Source of the DNA: Streptomyces smaragdinus
GTDB taxonomy: Bacteria; Actinomycetota; Actinomycetes; Streptomycetales; Streptomycetaceae
DNA length: 64,000 nucleotides
Assembly (NCBI RefSeq): GCF_009604385.1
Contig: NZ_WEGJ01000006.1
Span: 153,430-217,429 of the forward strand
Direction of reading: 5' to 3'
Positions within the stretch are counted from its first letter, which is position 1. Each line of letters begins with the position of its first letter. The translations under genes and the position numbers were made by a program. Shown piece after piece: positions 53,801-62,527 of the stretch. Below the pieces are notes generated by a model. The model had not been told where the DNA came from. It ran no database searches and was given only the letters and a program-made list of their open reading frames with translations.

Positions 53801-55608
53801 CCCCCGGGACCGGCTCCGGCCAGCGCCAGAGCGGTGACGCGGCGGTCGGTCACCGTGACCTTCAGGTGGTATCCGGCGGAGTGCGCCAGCGCCTGCGGGG
53901 TGCCGTCGGCGGCGCGGTCGACGGTGATGCGGTTGCCGTTGCGGTCGGCGGTCTCCGCCAGCCAGGCCGTGCCGTCCTCGCCGGGCTCGGCGCCGGGCGG
54001 GGCGGCGAAGTGCTTCACCAGGCCGGTGTCGGGGTCGGTGAGCCGGTAGTCGCCGTCCTCCGCGCGCTCCAGCCGGCTGCGTACGGGGCCGTGCTCGGGG
54101 CGGGTGGGGGTGCCGGGGACGGGGTGCGGGTAGGGCCGGAGCTTGCCCTCGGCCGTGACGTGGATGACGCCGGCGGCGTCGACCTCGAGGCGTTCGTCCA
54201 CGGTGGACGACCAGGCGGGGCCGAAGAACCGGCCGGCCCGGTACCCGGACTCCACCCGCCGGGTGAACGCCAGCGGGAGCACGCCGGGCAGCACGACGTC
54301 GGTCTGCGGCAGGAACATCCGGCCGGTGGCCAGGTCCACCGGGTCGGTGTCGTCGGCGTCGGGTGCGCGGTGCGGGTCGTGGCCGCCGGGGAGGTCGTCG
54401 TCCAGGGTGCGGCGGGCGGTGCGGCCGGCGTCGGCCAGGTCGTCGCCCTTCTCCGCGAGCCGGGCCAGGTCGGCGGCCTCGTCGGCGAGCCGGGTGGCCT
54501 TGACGGCGGCCCCGCCACCGCCGGTGGCTGCGGTGAGGGCGAGGTCCGGGACGAGCCGGCCGAGTCCCTCGGCGGGGTCCTTCATGAAGTCGGTGACCAT
54601 CTGGCGGCCCGCGCCCCAGGGGTCGTTGGCGACCTGGACGAGACCCGCGGCGGTGTTGTTGAGATTGGTGACGTACTCGGCGGGGTGGGTGAGGTTGTAC
54701 GGGTCGGTCGGGTTGACCGACCGGGCGAAGGAGATGATCCCCGCCGCCCCCTTGACGATGCCGCCCGTGAAGTGGGTCTGCATCGCCTGCAGTTCCTCGA
54801 GTCCGTCCATCGCCTGCTCGCCGTACGACGGCTTCGGCGGGGCGGCGTCCCGCGCCGTGCGGATGGTGGCCGCGGCGGTGTCGGCGGCGGAGTTGCGCTG
54901 GCGGCGGGCCTCGCCCAGGATCTCCTGCGCCTCGTTCATCAGCGCGATCCCGGGGTTGGCCGACCCGGGCTTCGGCGGCAGCGAGGACGGATCGCGGGAT
55001 TCGGCGGGCTGCGCGTTGTAGCGGTCGACCGCGTCGTTGTACGAGTTCACCGTCGACTCGTACGAGTCCGACGCCCGCATGCCCTCCTCGAACTTGTCCA
55101 GCGCGAGCTGCGCCTGCCCCTGCGCCCAGGTCACCGTCCCGGCGAACTGGTCCAGGGCGCTCGACGCCCGGACGAAGGCGTCCGCGGCCGTGAACCACTT
55201 CGGCGGCTCGATGCTGACCGTGTCGCGGAACGCGTTCGCCGCGGCACCCTTCAGATGCGCCGAGTCCAGGCCCTTCAGCCCGTTCCCCACGCCGGTGAAC
55301 GACTGCCCCAGCTTGCGCAGATTCGTCGCGGTGGAGCGGAGCTTGTCGGGGCTGCCGTAGACCAGCTTGGTCTTGTCCTCGGTCTCCCCGAGCTGCATCT
55401 CGTCGACCTGGGCGCCCATCTGGTTGGCCAGCGAGCGGGAGTTCTCCCGCACCCAGTCCGCCCCGGACTCCCAGCCCACGTCGTCCAGCCGGTCCGCCGT
55501 CCAGTCCCCGGCGTCCTCGACCCGGTCCCCGACCCACTCCGTACCGTCCTCGATCGCGTCCTCGATCGAATCCGGCGTGATGTCACTGACGAAATCCCCG
55601 ATACCCAC
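50818..55608 (-). CDS. RHS-repeat polymorphic toxin, ESX-type N-terminus
   Basis: 1596-residue toxin. The N-terminal 350 residues are an alpha-helical, ESX/WXG100-like export region typical of actinobacterial RHS proteins (LKGAAANAFRDTVSIEPPKW; no Sec signal). A DUF6531-like segment (about 405-480; DPVDLATGRMFLPQTDVVLP) leads into many YD/RHS repeats (for example YTYDDRDRVVAEGGE) forming the shell, which closes with PGQYYDPETGLHYNHHRYYD and the cleavage-site motif IDPLGL near 1453. The last 140 residues are the toxin: WVNPDDINFTQRSVSPN and VSYDNRRLDAARAAN look like a ParB-fold-type nuclease, though this is uncertain. A small immunity gene overlaps its stop. Confidence 0.93.
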   Translation of the reverse strand: MGIGDFVSDITPDSIEDAIEDGTEWVGDRVEDAGDWTADRLDDVGWESGADWVRENSRSLANQMGAQVDEMQLGETEDKTKLVYGSPDKLRSTATNLRKLGQSFTGVGNGLKGLDSAHLKGAAANAFRDTVSIEPPKWFTAADAFVRASSALDQFAGTVTWAQGQAQLALDKFEEGMRASDSYESTVNSYNDAVDRYNAQPAESRDPSSLPPKPGSANPGIALMNEAQEILGEARRQRNSAADTAAATIRTARDAAPPKPSYGEQAMDGLEELQAMQTHFTGGIVKGAAGIISFARSVNPTDPYNLTHPAEYVTNLNNTAAGLVQVANDPWGAGRQMVTDFMKDPAEGLGRLVPDLALTAATGGGGAAVKATRLADEAADLARLAEKGDDLADAGRTARRTLDDDLPGGHDPHRAPDADDTDPVDLATGRMFLPQTDVVLPGVLPLAFTRRVESGYRAGRFFGPAWSSTVDERLEVDAAGVIHVTAEGKLRPYPHPVPGTPTRPEHGPVRSRLERAEDGDYRLTDPDTGLVKHFAAPPGAEPGEDGTAWLAETADRNGNRITVDRAADGTPQALAHSAGYHLKVTVTDRRVTALALAGAGPGGADQPVIAYEYDDRGDLVRSAKTEGSTAVFAYDDRRRMTGWTDSNGRSYSYTYDDRDRVVAEGGESGHYQLTIGYGEPDPVTGERITTVTTAAGHTTRHRIDDRCRTLAITDALGHTTRFSHDAHGRVLTVTDPLGRTTAHTYDDEGLPRTLVLPDGGERRMRHNELGLPVELTAADGSRSRREYDERGNCVAAVDPAGRASRYTYDGRGRLVAVTPPGAGDTPGPATTVRCDEAGLPLAITDELGGVTRYTRDGFGRPTAVTDPTGATTLLRWTVSGRLVRRTYPDGTAESWTHDGQGNCTSRTDRTGLTTRYEYGPFDVLTARTDPDGVRHTFEHDAQTRLTRVTNAQGATWAYTYDAVGRVVSETDFDGRTVGYTLDAAGQLTAFTTPLGEEIRYERDELGRVTRKDAAGAVFTYAYDPAGRLAQATGPDAELICQYDRTGRIKTELVNGRAMTYRYDERGRRVRRVTPSGSVTAYTYDETGRLAGLTAGGQEVSFTRDVLGRELRREIGDTLSLATSWDDAGRLAAHELAAGERTLNRRAYTYRADGHVTGIDDTLRGPRRFDLDESGRVTGVTAAGWSESYAYDEAGNQTAASWPDRHADAEAQGERAYTGTRITRAGRNRYEYDGAGRLVLRTRTRLSRKPDTWRYAYDAENRLTSVATPDGVEWRYAYDPLGRRIAKRRLAGDGSVAEETDFTWDGSVLCEQTSSEPGTLPHPVTTTWDHQGRIPLTQTERMLDGATQQEIDRRFFAVATDLIGTPTELVSADGEIAWHTRSTLWGTTTWNADARAYTPLRFPGQYYDPETGLHYNHHRYYDPATARYTTPDPLGLTPAPNPATYVHNPHTWIDPLGLTPGDGVEWVNPDDINFTQRSVSPNNYAEKMIDGRWDWERPGVRLHVMEVDGQLVSYDNRRLDAARAANEALGGEYRVPVERVGPDDPYPGKRFDTWGDAFHDRMHKPINSGPNGEPVPRQGLNERPEHIAGSGKGYPGR

Positions 55609-55729
55609 CGGTAAGCTCCCCCAGCCCTCGCGACCCTGGTCTCATCCGGCCTCTGGCAGCGCCGTGGGGAAACACGTGAAACGGGGGCCGGGCGGTTCCG
55701 GAGGGACGGCTACCGGGGTCCGGCGGGGG

Positions 55730-56665
55730 TCAGTCGCTCTCGCCGTCGCCCTCGCGCTCGGCGAGGAAGCGCTCCAGCTCGCGGCCCAGCTCGTCCGCCG
55801 ACGGAAGGTCCTCCGCCTCCGCGATCAGGCTGGGGCGCGTTTCACTGCCCGCCACCGCGTCGTACTGGTGCTCGAGGCCGCGGACCAGGGCGGTCAGCTC
55901 CTCGTCGCCCTCCTCCACCTGGCGCTCGATCTCCGTCTGCACGCGCAGCGCCTCCGTGCGCAGGCCGTGCGCGATGCCGGGGAGAACCAGGCCCGTGGCG
56001 GCGGTGATCGTCTCCAGGACGGTCAGCGCGGCGTCGGGGTAGGTGGAGCGGGCGAGGTAGTGCGGGACGTGGGCGGCAACGCCCAGGACGTCGTGGCCGG
56101 CCTCGGCCAGCCGGAACTCCACCAGGGCCTCCGCGCTGCCGGGCACCGCGGCCTCGTCGAAGTACGGGCGGTGGCCCGGGGTCAGGTCCGTACGGTTGCC
56201 GTGCGGGGTGACGCCGACCGGGCGGGTGTGCGGGACGCCCATCGGGATGCCGTGGAAGTTGACGGCCAGGCGTACGTTCAGCCGGCGGACCATCTCCTCC
56301 ACCGCGCGGGCGAAAGCCTCCCACTCGACGTCCGGCTCGGGGCCGGCCAGCAGCAGGAAGGGCGCGCCGGTGGTGTCACGCACCAGATGCAGCTCGATGG
56401 CGGGGGTGTCGTACGCCGACCAGTGGTCGCCCTTGAACGTCATCAGCGGCCGGCGGGCCCGGTAGTCCACCAGCCGGTCGTGGTCGAAGCGGGCCACGAC
56501 CTCGGTCGGCAGCCCGTCCAGGATCCGCTCGACGATCTGCTCGCCGGTCTCACCCGCGTCGAGGAAGCCCTCGAAGTGATACAGCATGACCAGACCGGCC
56601 GAATCGTGGTCGGTGATGGCCTCGACGGCCGCGAGCCCGCTGGGGTCCCACTCGTACATACCCAT
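55730..56665 (-). CDS. PAC2-family protein (proteasome assembly chaperone-like)
   Basis: 311-residue member of the PAC2 family: [60 protein letters not shown], with a C-terminal coiled-coil-like tail ([20 protein letters not shown]). In actinobacteria, which have a 20S proteasome, this family has been suggested to act as a chaperone, but no role is proven. ATG 56665 is used; the frame also allows TTG 56677. Followed downstream by a 121-nt gap and the RHS gene. Confidence 0.9.
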   Translation of the reverse strand: MGMYEWDPSGLAAVEAITDHDSAGLVMLYHFEGFLDAGETGEQIVERILDGLPTEVVARFDHDRLVDYRARRPLMTFKGDHWSAYDTPAIELHLVRDTTGAPFLLLAGPEPDVEWEAFARAVEEMVRRLNVRLAVNFHGIPMGVPHTRPVGVTPHGNRTDLTPGHRPYFDEAAVPGSAEALVEFRLAEAGHDVLGVAAHVPHYLARSTYPDAALTVLETITAATGLVLPGIAHGLRTEALRVQTEIERQVEEGDEELTALVRGLEHQYDAVAGSETRPSLIAEAEDLPSADELGRELERFLAEREGDGESD

Positions 56666-56753
56666 GTACGTAGTCAACCCCAGCGGGCCCGCCGTGATTC
56701 CCGCAGCCCCGGACCCACCCGCGAAATCGGGCCGGGTCCGGGACCCCGGGGGC

Positions 56754-58076
56754 TCAGCCCATCTTCACCACATCGACGTCGGAGGCCTTCACGAAGGCGT
56801 TGCGACCACCGATGATCACGTTGAGGTACTGGGTGTCACCCACGACCATCGTCCGGTCCAGCGGCAGCGAGCCGTCGAAGGTCTGCGCATAGTAGTAGCC
56901 GTTCGGAGCCTCGCTGCCGCCCGCGTACGCCTGCCCGGCCTTCAGGGTGTACGGCAGCTTCTCCGGCACGTTCGCCGGCATCCCCGCGGGGAACTCCGAC
57001 GCCTCCGGGTACGCGGAGCCGTACACCTGGACCTCGGCCTTGCCGGCCTTGGGGCGCACGGCGTAGCCGGACTGCGGCACGGTGGTGCGGGCGTCCTCGG
57101 GCGACTCGAACCACGCCTTGCCGCCCTGGTACCAGATCGCCGTCCAGCCCGGCTTGCGCTCGGCCACGACGTACGACAGCCCGGTGTGGGCCCACGCGCC
57201 GGTGTCCTGCGCGCAGTTGGTGCCCGCCGAGCCGTCGGGGTGCTCGCCCGGGTCGGACCAGCGCGGGGCGTCCTTCGAGGGCGCGGTGTACAGCGGCAGG
57301 ACGTTGCTGGCCTGCGGCGGGATGTCGCTGTTGGTCTCGCAGTCGCGGATGGACTGGATGTTGGCCTTGAACACCGGGTGGATCGTCACCAGATCGCTGT
57401 CCGGGGAGCCGGTCGGCCGGATCGGCGCGCCCATCATGGTGAACAGGCGGTTCCAGTCGTAGTGCGGTCCCGGGTCCCAGTGCATGCCGGCGACCCCGGA
57501 GGCGCGCAGGGCGGGCACGTTGTCATGGCCGAGGATGTGCTCGCGGTCGAGCGGGATGTCGTACGTCTGGGCCAGGTACTTCACCAGCTTGGCGGTGGCC
57601 TCGTACTGCTGCGGGGTGAACCAGTCGCCGGCGGCCTTGCCCTCGAGCTCGATGCCGATGGACTGGGCGTTGACGTACCAGTTGCCGGCGTGCCAGGCGG
57701 CGTTCTTGTTCTCGACCAGCTGCGCGACGTGGCCGTCCTTCGCCCGGATCACATAGTGCGAGGACACATACCGGTTCGGGTCCTGCATGATCTTGATGGT
57801 GTCGTCATACGTCTCCTCGGTGTCGTGTATGACGATGTACTTGATCTTGTTGGTGTGGGGACGGTCCGAGATGTCGTAGTTGCCGTACGACCCGAGGTCC
57901 TCGGGAGCGCCGGTCTGCGCGTACGCGGCAGGCACCCACTCGCAGTCCAGCGACGAGGGGCACTCGACGCCCGGCCCCTCGGCGCCGGCGCTGGAGGCGG
58001 GGCCGAGGAGGGCGAGGCTGAACGCGCCGGCGGCGACGAGGGACAGGGCCGCCTTGGCTCTCTGATGGGGCGTCAT
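56754..58076 (-). CDS. Secreted N-acetylmuramoyl-L-alanine amidase
   Basis: 440-residue exported peptidoglycan hydrolase. Signal peptide [20 protein letters not shown] ends about residue 32. The zinc amidase_2 domain (about 70-245) has [15 protein letters not shown] with the first His ligand, [40 protein letters not shown] and [13 protein letters not shown] with the last His. The C-terminal half (about 270-440) looks like SH3-type wall-binding repeats ([20 protein letters not shown]). It cuts between MurNAc and L-Ala, for wall turnover or spore germination. The 291-nt upstream region 58077-58367 has no gene; a small hairpin CCGTCA...TGACGG lies near 58240. Confidence 0.93.
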   Translation of the reverse strand: MTPHQRAKAALSLVAAGAFSLALLGPASSAGAEGPGVECPSSLDCEWVPAAYAQTGAPEDLGSYGNYDISDRPHTNKIKYIVIHDTEETYDDTIKIMQDPNRYVSSHYVIRAKDGHVAQLVENKNAAWHAGNWYVNAQSIGIELEGKAAGDWFTPQQYEATAKLVKYLAQTYDIPLDREHILGHDNVPALRASGVAGMHWDPGPHYDWNRLFTMMGAPIRPTGSPDSDLVTIHPVFKANIQSIRDCETNSDIPPQASNVLPLYTAPSKDAPRWSDPGEHPDGSAGTNCAQDTGAWAHTGLSYVVAERKPGWTAIWYQGGKAWFESPEDARTTVPQSGYAVRPKAGKAEVQVYGSAYPEASEFPAGMPANVPEKLPYTLKAGQAYAGGSEAPNGYYYAQTFDGSLPLDRTMVVGDTQYLNVIIGGRNAFVKASDVDVVKMG

Positions 58077-58367
58077 GAAGAGGTCTCCCGGGGCAGTGGT
58101 ACGTGGTGCTGATCTGGCGCACACACTGTGACCTGCGCGGACGTGCGTCAAGGGCCATCTCACGAGGGGCCGTTGCAGCCCGTCGCCGGTCAGTGGACTA
58201 GACCTGCGCCAGGGCGTCCCACCTGCGGGCTGAAAGTTTCCGTCACCCGATGACGGCGGCGTCGTTACCAGAGTTTTACCTGTGGCTCACCGGCCGATCC
58301 GGGCACCGGCCGGAACCTGGATCAGGCCCCATACGTCCCTCTGTACAAGTCGACGAGGGGGCTCGCG

Positions 58368-60566
58368 GTGGCTGAGAGCGGTGAACTGCTCGACGGACGG
58401 TACGAGTTGCTCGACAGGCTCGGCGCCGGCGGCATGGGCGAGGTGTGGCGGGCCCGCGACACCCGGCTGGGGCGCGAGGTCGCGGTCAAGGTGTTCGCGC
58501 CGCCCGGCGAGGCCGACGAGGCGGACCGGGCGGAGATGCTGGCGCGATTCGGCCGTGAGGCGCGGGCCGTGGCGGTGCTGGAGAGCCCGTACGTCGTGGC
58601 GCTGTACGAGCACGGGGTGGCCGGCGACGTCCCGTATCTGGTGATGGCGCTGGTCCGCGGGCGCAGCGTCGAGCAGGTGCTGAAGGACGAGGGGCGCATC
58701 CCCTGGCGGCGGGCGCTGGCCTGGACCGAGCAGGCGTGCCGGGCCCTGGAGGCCGCGCACACGGCGGGGATCGTGCACCGGGACATCAAGCCGGCGAACC
58801 TCATGGTCACCGGGGACGGCGACGAGATCCGGGTGCTGGACTTCGGCATCGCCCGGTTCGTCGAGGCCGCCGACCAGCGGCTGACGCGGACGGGGGCGCT
58901 GCCGTTCGGCAGCGTGCTGTACATGGCGCCGGAGCGGTTCCGCGACGACGCCGGGGACGGGCGGACGGATCTGTACGCGCTGGGGTGCGTGCTGTTCGAG
59001 GTGCTGGTGGGGCGGCCGCCGTACACGGGGTCGTCGGCGCAGGTGATGTACAACCACCTGAACGACACGCCGCTGCGCCCGAGCCGTGCGGTACGGGGGC
59101 TGCCGGCGGCGGTGGACCGGCTGGTCCTCTCACTGATGGCCCGGGACCCGGCGGACCGCCCGGCGGACGCCCGCGCGGCGGCGGAGGCGGTACGGGAGGT
59201 GCTGGACGGGGCGTCCGAGACCCCCGCCGCGCCCCCGGACCCCGAGCCGGCGCCCGCCGCGCCCGTCCGCCGCACCCCGATGCCGCCGCCGGTGCCCATC
59301 CGCACCCCCGCCCCCCGCCCGTACCCGGCGCCGGTCTGGCCCCTCCCGCCACCGCCCGCGGTCCGTCCGCAGCGCCGGGTGGTGCGGACCGTCCTCATCG
59401 GGGCGGGCGTGCTCCTGGGGGTGGGCCGGCTGGTCACCGGGGGCGACGGATCGGCCGCCCCCGAGCCACCGACGAACGTGCGCGAGACCAGGCCGTTCGG
59501 CCCGTACGCGCTGGGCGCGATGGCCTACAGCTCCCCCTCCGGAGGGCAGGACACGGACCTGATACGGGTCGTGCAGGCGGCCTTCCGGGACGGTGACGGG
59601 CACGACAACGTGACCGTCGACCCGGTCACCCTGTCGGGCACGGACGTGTCGGGCAACCCCACGAACGACTGGCTCAATGAGAACTCGGGTCTGGTCGGCG
59701 TCGTCGCCGGCGACCCGGGGACGGACCTTCCCGACGGCACGTACGACCGGCTGCCCGTGGTCCGCGCCTGCCGGCCGGACCAGGCACCGTACCGGTCCTA
59801 CGCCGAGGGCGGCGGCGAACTGAACTCGGTGATCTCCACCGAGGGCATGGGAGCGGTCCTCGCCCACCGGCTGGCGGCCCGCGACGGCGTCGACCGGGTG
59901 CTGGTGGCCGGTGACCTCGGGGCCCCGGCGGCGCGCACCCTGATCGACACGCTGCGGTCGCTGGACATCGAGGTACGGAGGGAGTCGATCACCGCGGACC
60001 AGGACGACGCGAAGGCGCGGCTCGCCTCGGCGGTACGCGACGCCCGTGCCGACGCGGTGTACGTGGAGACCTCGGCCCCCGACAGCGATTCCTGGCTGCG
60101 CGCGGTCGACGCCTCGGGCTTCACCGGGATCCGGGCGTTCTGGGACTGGTCCGCGCCCTCGTGCACCGGCCCCGTGAAGCCCCCGCCCGCGAAGCGCCCG
60201 CCTGCGGGCTGGCTGCGGGTGCGCGGCTACTACAGCGCGGCCCTGGACCCCGACCGCGAGCGCGCCGCGCAGGTCGAGCGGCGGCTGGGCAAGGGGCTCG
60301 CCGCGAAGCCGTACACGGTGGAGGAGTACGACGCGACCCGCGCCCTGGTCACCGCCTGGCAGCTGGTGCAGCCCAGCGACCTCACGCTGGACCAGAGCGA
60401 CTGGCCGCGCCAGACCCTCGGCGACATGCTCCCCCGGGCGATCGTCACGGACGCCCTGAACGGCCGCTGGAACACCCTGGCGGACGCCGCGGCGCATCCG
60501 TCGGCGTGGCTGGACCGGTCGACGGGGAACGGCGGCTGGAAGCAGCTGGAGGAGGCCCGCGGCTGA
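58368..60566 (+). CDS. Ser/Thr protein kinase with periplasmic-binding-protein-like sensor
   Basis: 732-residue receptor kinase. GTG 58368 has GAGGGGG upstream. Kinase domain about 12-270: LGAGGMGEVWRARD, VAVKVF, HRDIKPANLMV, DFGIARFV, PFGSVLYMAPER. A Pro-rich juxtamembrane linker (about 285-335) and one weak membrane span (about 341-358, TVLIGAGVLLGVGRLV) follow. The outer part (about 375-730) has the layout of a branched-chain amino-acid ABC binding protein (type I): VVQAAFRDGDGHDNVTVDPV, VGVVAGDPG, DRVLVAGDLGAPAARTLID, ADAVYVETSAPDSDSW and EYDATRALVTAWQL. The ligand is unknown. Confidence 0.92.
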   Translation: MAESGELLDGRYELLDRLGAGGMGEVWRARDTRLGREVAVKVFAPPGEADEADRAEMLARFGREARAVAVLESPYVVALYEHGVAGDVPYLVMALVRGRSVEQVLKDEGRIPWRRALAWTEQACRALEAAHTAGIVHRDIKPANLMVTGDGDEIRVLDFGIARFVEAADQRLTRTGALPFGSVLYMAPERFRDDAGDGRTDLYALGCVLFEVLVGRPPYTGSSAQVMYNHLNDTPLRPSRAVRGLPAAVDRLVLSLMARDPADRPADARAAAEAVREVLDGASETPAAPPDPEPAPAAPVRRTPMPPPVPIRTPAPRPYPAPVWPLPPPPAVRPQRRVVRTVLIGAGVLLGVGRLVTGGDGSAAPEPPTNVRETRPFGPYALGAMAYSSPSGGQDTDLIRVVQAAFRDGDGHDNVTVDPVTLSGTDVSGNPTNDWLNENSGLVGVVAGDPGTDLPDGTYDRLPVVRACRPDQAPYRSYAEGGGELNSVISTEGMGAVLAHRLAARDGVDRVLVAGDLGAPAARTLIDTLRSLDIEVRRESITADQDDAKARLASAVRDARADAVYVETSAPDSDSWLRAVDASGFTGIRAFWDWSAPSCTGPVKPPPAKRPPAGWLRVRGYYSAALDPDRERAAQVERRLGKGLAAKPYTVEEYDATRALVTAWQLVQPSDLTLDQSDWPRQTLGDMLPRAIVTDALNGRWNTLADAAAHPSAWLDRSTGNGGWKQLEEARG

Positions 60567-60578
60567 CCGGGCACGCGG

Positions 60579-60610
60579 AAGGGCCCGCCCCCCGAGGGGG
60601 ACGGGCCCTT
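60579..60610. terminator. Bidirectional hairpin terminator
   Basis: AAGGGCCCG (60579-60587) pairs with CGGGCCCTT (60602-60610), with CCCCC/GGGGG pairing inside and one bulged A. It lies between the convergent kinase gene and rpsA. Confidence 0.75.
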
Positions 60611-60630
60611 CCCAAACGCTTGACCGAAGG

Positions 60631-62124
60631 TCAGCTCTGGCCGCCGGCCAGCTTCTCGCGAAGCGCGGCGAGCGCCTCGTCCGAAGCCAGGGCGCCGGAG
60701 TCCTCGGCGCTCTCCGAGGAGTACGAGCCGCCGCCGACCGGCGCGGCACCGCCGGCGTCGCCGCCCTCGGCCGCCGCCTGGGCGTCGGCCTCACGCGACT
60801 TGACGACCTGCGCCTGGTGCTGCTCGAAGCGGGTCTGGGCGTCGGCGTACTGACGCTCCCACTCCTCGCGCTGCTTGTCGAAGCCTTCCATCCACTCGTT
60901 GGTCTCCGGGTCGAAGCCCTCGGGGTAGATGTAGTTGCCCTGGTCGTCGTACGTCGCGGCCATGCCGTACAGGGTCGGGTCGAACTCGACGTCCATCGGG
61001 TCGGCACCGAAGGACTCGTTCGCCTGCTTCAGCGAGAGGCTGATGCGACGGCGCTCGAGGTCGATGTCGATGACCTTGACGAAGATCTCGTCGTTGACCT
61101 GGACGACCTGCTCCGGGATCTCCACGTGGCGCTCGGCCAGCTCGGAGATGTGGACCAGGCCCTCGATGCCCTCGTCCACGCGGACGAACGCACCGAACGG
61201 AACCAGCTTGGTGACCTTGCCGGGGACGACCTGGCCGATCTGGTGCGTCCGGGCGAACTGCTGCCACGGGTCCTCCTGCGTCGCCTTCAGCGACAGGGAG
61301 ACACGCTCGCGGTCCATGTCGACGTCGAGAACCTCGACGGTGACCTCCTGGCCGACCTCGACCACCTCGGACGGGTGGTCGATGTGCTTCCAGGACAGCT
61401 CGGACACGTGGACCAGACCGTCGACGCCACCCAGGTCCACGAAGGCACCGAAGTTGACGATCGAGGACACGACACCCGACCGGACCTGGCCCTTCTGCAG
61501 GGTGGTGAGGAACGTCTGGCGGACCTCGGACTGGGTCTGCTCCAGCCAGGCACGGCGGGAGAGGACCACGTTGTTGCGGTTCTTGTCGAGCTCGATGATC
61601 TTCGCCTCGAGCTCCTTGCCGACGTACGGCTGGAGGTCGCGGACACGACGCATCTCGACGAGGGAGGCCGGCAGGAAGCCACGGAGGCCGATGTCGAGGA
61701 TGAGACCACCCTTGACGACCTCGATGACGGTACCGGTGACGATGCCGTCCTCTTCCTTGATCTTCTCGATCGTGCCCCAGGCCCGCTCGTACTGAGCGCG
61801 CTTCTTGGACAGGATCAGGCGGCCTTCCTTGTCCTCCTTCTGGAGGACGAGGGCCTCGATCTCGTCGCCCACGGCGACGACCTCGTTGGGGTCGACGTCG
61901 TGCTTGATCGACAGCTCGCGGGAGGGGATCACACCCTCGGTCTTGTAACCGATGTCGAGCAGGACCTCGTCCCGGTCGACCTTCACGATGACGCCGTCGA
62001 CGATGTCGCCGTCGTTGAAGTACTTGATCGTCTCGTCGATCGCGGCGAGGAAGGCTTCCTCGGAACCGATGTCGTTGACCGCGACCTGAGGAGTGGTCGC
62101 GGGGGTCTCGGTGCTGCTCGTCAT
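60631..62124 (-). CDS. rpsA: 30S ribosomal protein S1
   Basis: 497-residue actinobacterial S1 with four S1 (OB-fold) domains, about 36-105, 120-190, 208-277 and 293-363 (for example GDIVDGVIVKVDRDEVLLDI; GLRGFLPASLVEMRR; VNFGAFVDLGGVDGLVHVSE; PFGAFVRVDEGIEGLVHISE), and a long acidic, Gly/Ala-rich C-terminal tail. S1 binds mRNA leaders and helps initiation on structured mRNAs. Many mRNAs in this window appear leaderless, which need S1 less. ATG 62124 is preceded by GGAG. A strong promoter and a leader of about 200 nt lie upstream, consistent with autogenous control. Confidence 0.97.
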   Translation of the reverse strand: MTSSTETPATTPQVAVNDIGSEEAFLAAIDETIKYFNDGDIVDGVIVKVDRDEVLLDIGYKTEGVIPSRELSIKHDVDPNEVVAVGDEIEALVLQKEDKEGRLILSKKRAQYERAWGTIEKIKEEDGIVTGTVIEVVKGGLILDIGLRGFLPASLVEMRRVRDLQPYVGKELEAKIIELDKNRNNVVLSRRAWLEQTQSEVRQTFLTTLQKGQVRSGVVSSIVNFGAFVDLGGVDGLVHVSELSWKHIDHPSEVVEVGQEVTVEVLDVDMDRERVSLSLKATQEDPWQQFARTHQIGQVVPGKVTKLVPFGAFVRVDEGIEGLVHISELAERHVEIPEQVVQVNDEIFVKVIDIDLERRRISLSLKQANESFGADPMDVEFDPTLYGMAATYDDQGNYIYPEGFDPETNEWMEGFDKQREEWERQYADAQTRFEQHQAQVVKSREADAQAAAEGGDAGGAAPVGGGSYSSESAEDSGALASDEALAALREKLAGGQS

Positions 62125-62332
62125 GTGGGAAAGGGCTCCGGTACGGACATTGAGGTCGTAGGCACTGCTACGCCGAGAGCCCGTTCCATCGCACCACCGA
62201 AGCCGGACAGCCTTGAAGGCGCCCTCCGGCAGAGCCTGTGAAGGCTCCCCGGGAGCGCCTCGAGAACCGAGGGGACATACAACTGATGCGAGCGCGACCT
62301 GCTCCGTCTGAGGTGCGCAGGCCCGCAGCGCA
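62125..62332 (-). promoter_or_regulatory. rpsA 5' leader
   Basis: If transcription starts about 62332, the leader is about 208 nt long. It contains hairpin-forming segments such as GGCGCTCCCGGGGAGCC and GAGCC...GGCTC pairs. Long leaders of S1 genes often mediate feedback by the protein; here that is inferred. Confidence 0.4.
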
Positions 62333-62338
62333 ACTTGT

Positions 62339-62367
62339 AGCATACGGGGGCAGCCGGGCAGGGTCAA
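62339..62367 (-). promoter_or_regulatory. Strong sigma-HrdB-type promoter for rpsA
   Basis: On the minus strand TTGACC (62367-62362), exactly 17 nt spacer, and TATGCT (62344-62339): a near-consensus housekeeping promoter, the best in the window, about 215 nt upstream of the rpsA start. Confidence 0.8.
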
Positions 62368-62527
62368 TGCGCGAAGAGGTGCACCTGGGGCAGCGGGGCC
62401 TATTTCCGGCATGAATACCCACGGGCACCCAGGAGTGGCGCCCCGTCACGGCCGCATTCGAGCAACTATGCGAAGAGCTCCTTTCGGAGCTCCGGGACGA
62501 GCGGAAAGGGTACGACGGTACCTCGGT

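Noticed and set aside
51262..55614. Very long plus-strand frame opposite the RHS gene
   Set aside because: Shadow of the repeat-rich RHS gene; low-complexity translation with no recognisable motif.
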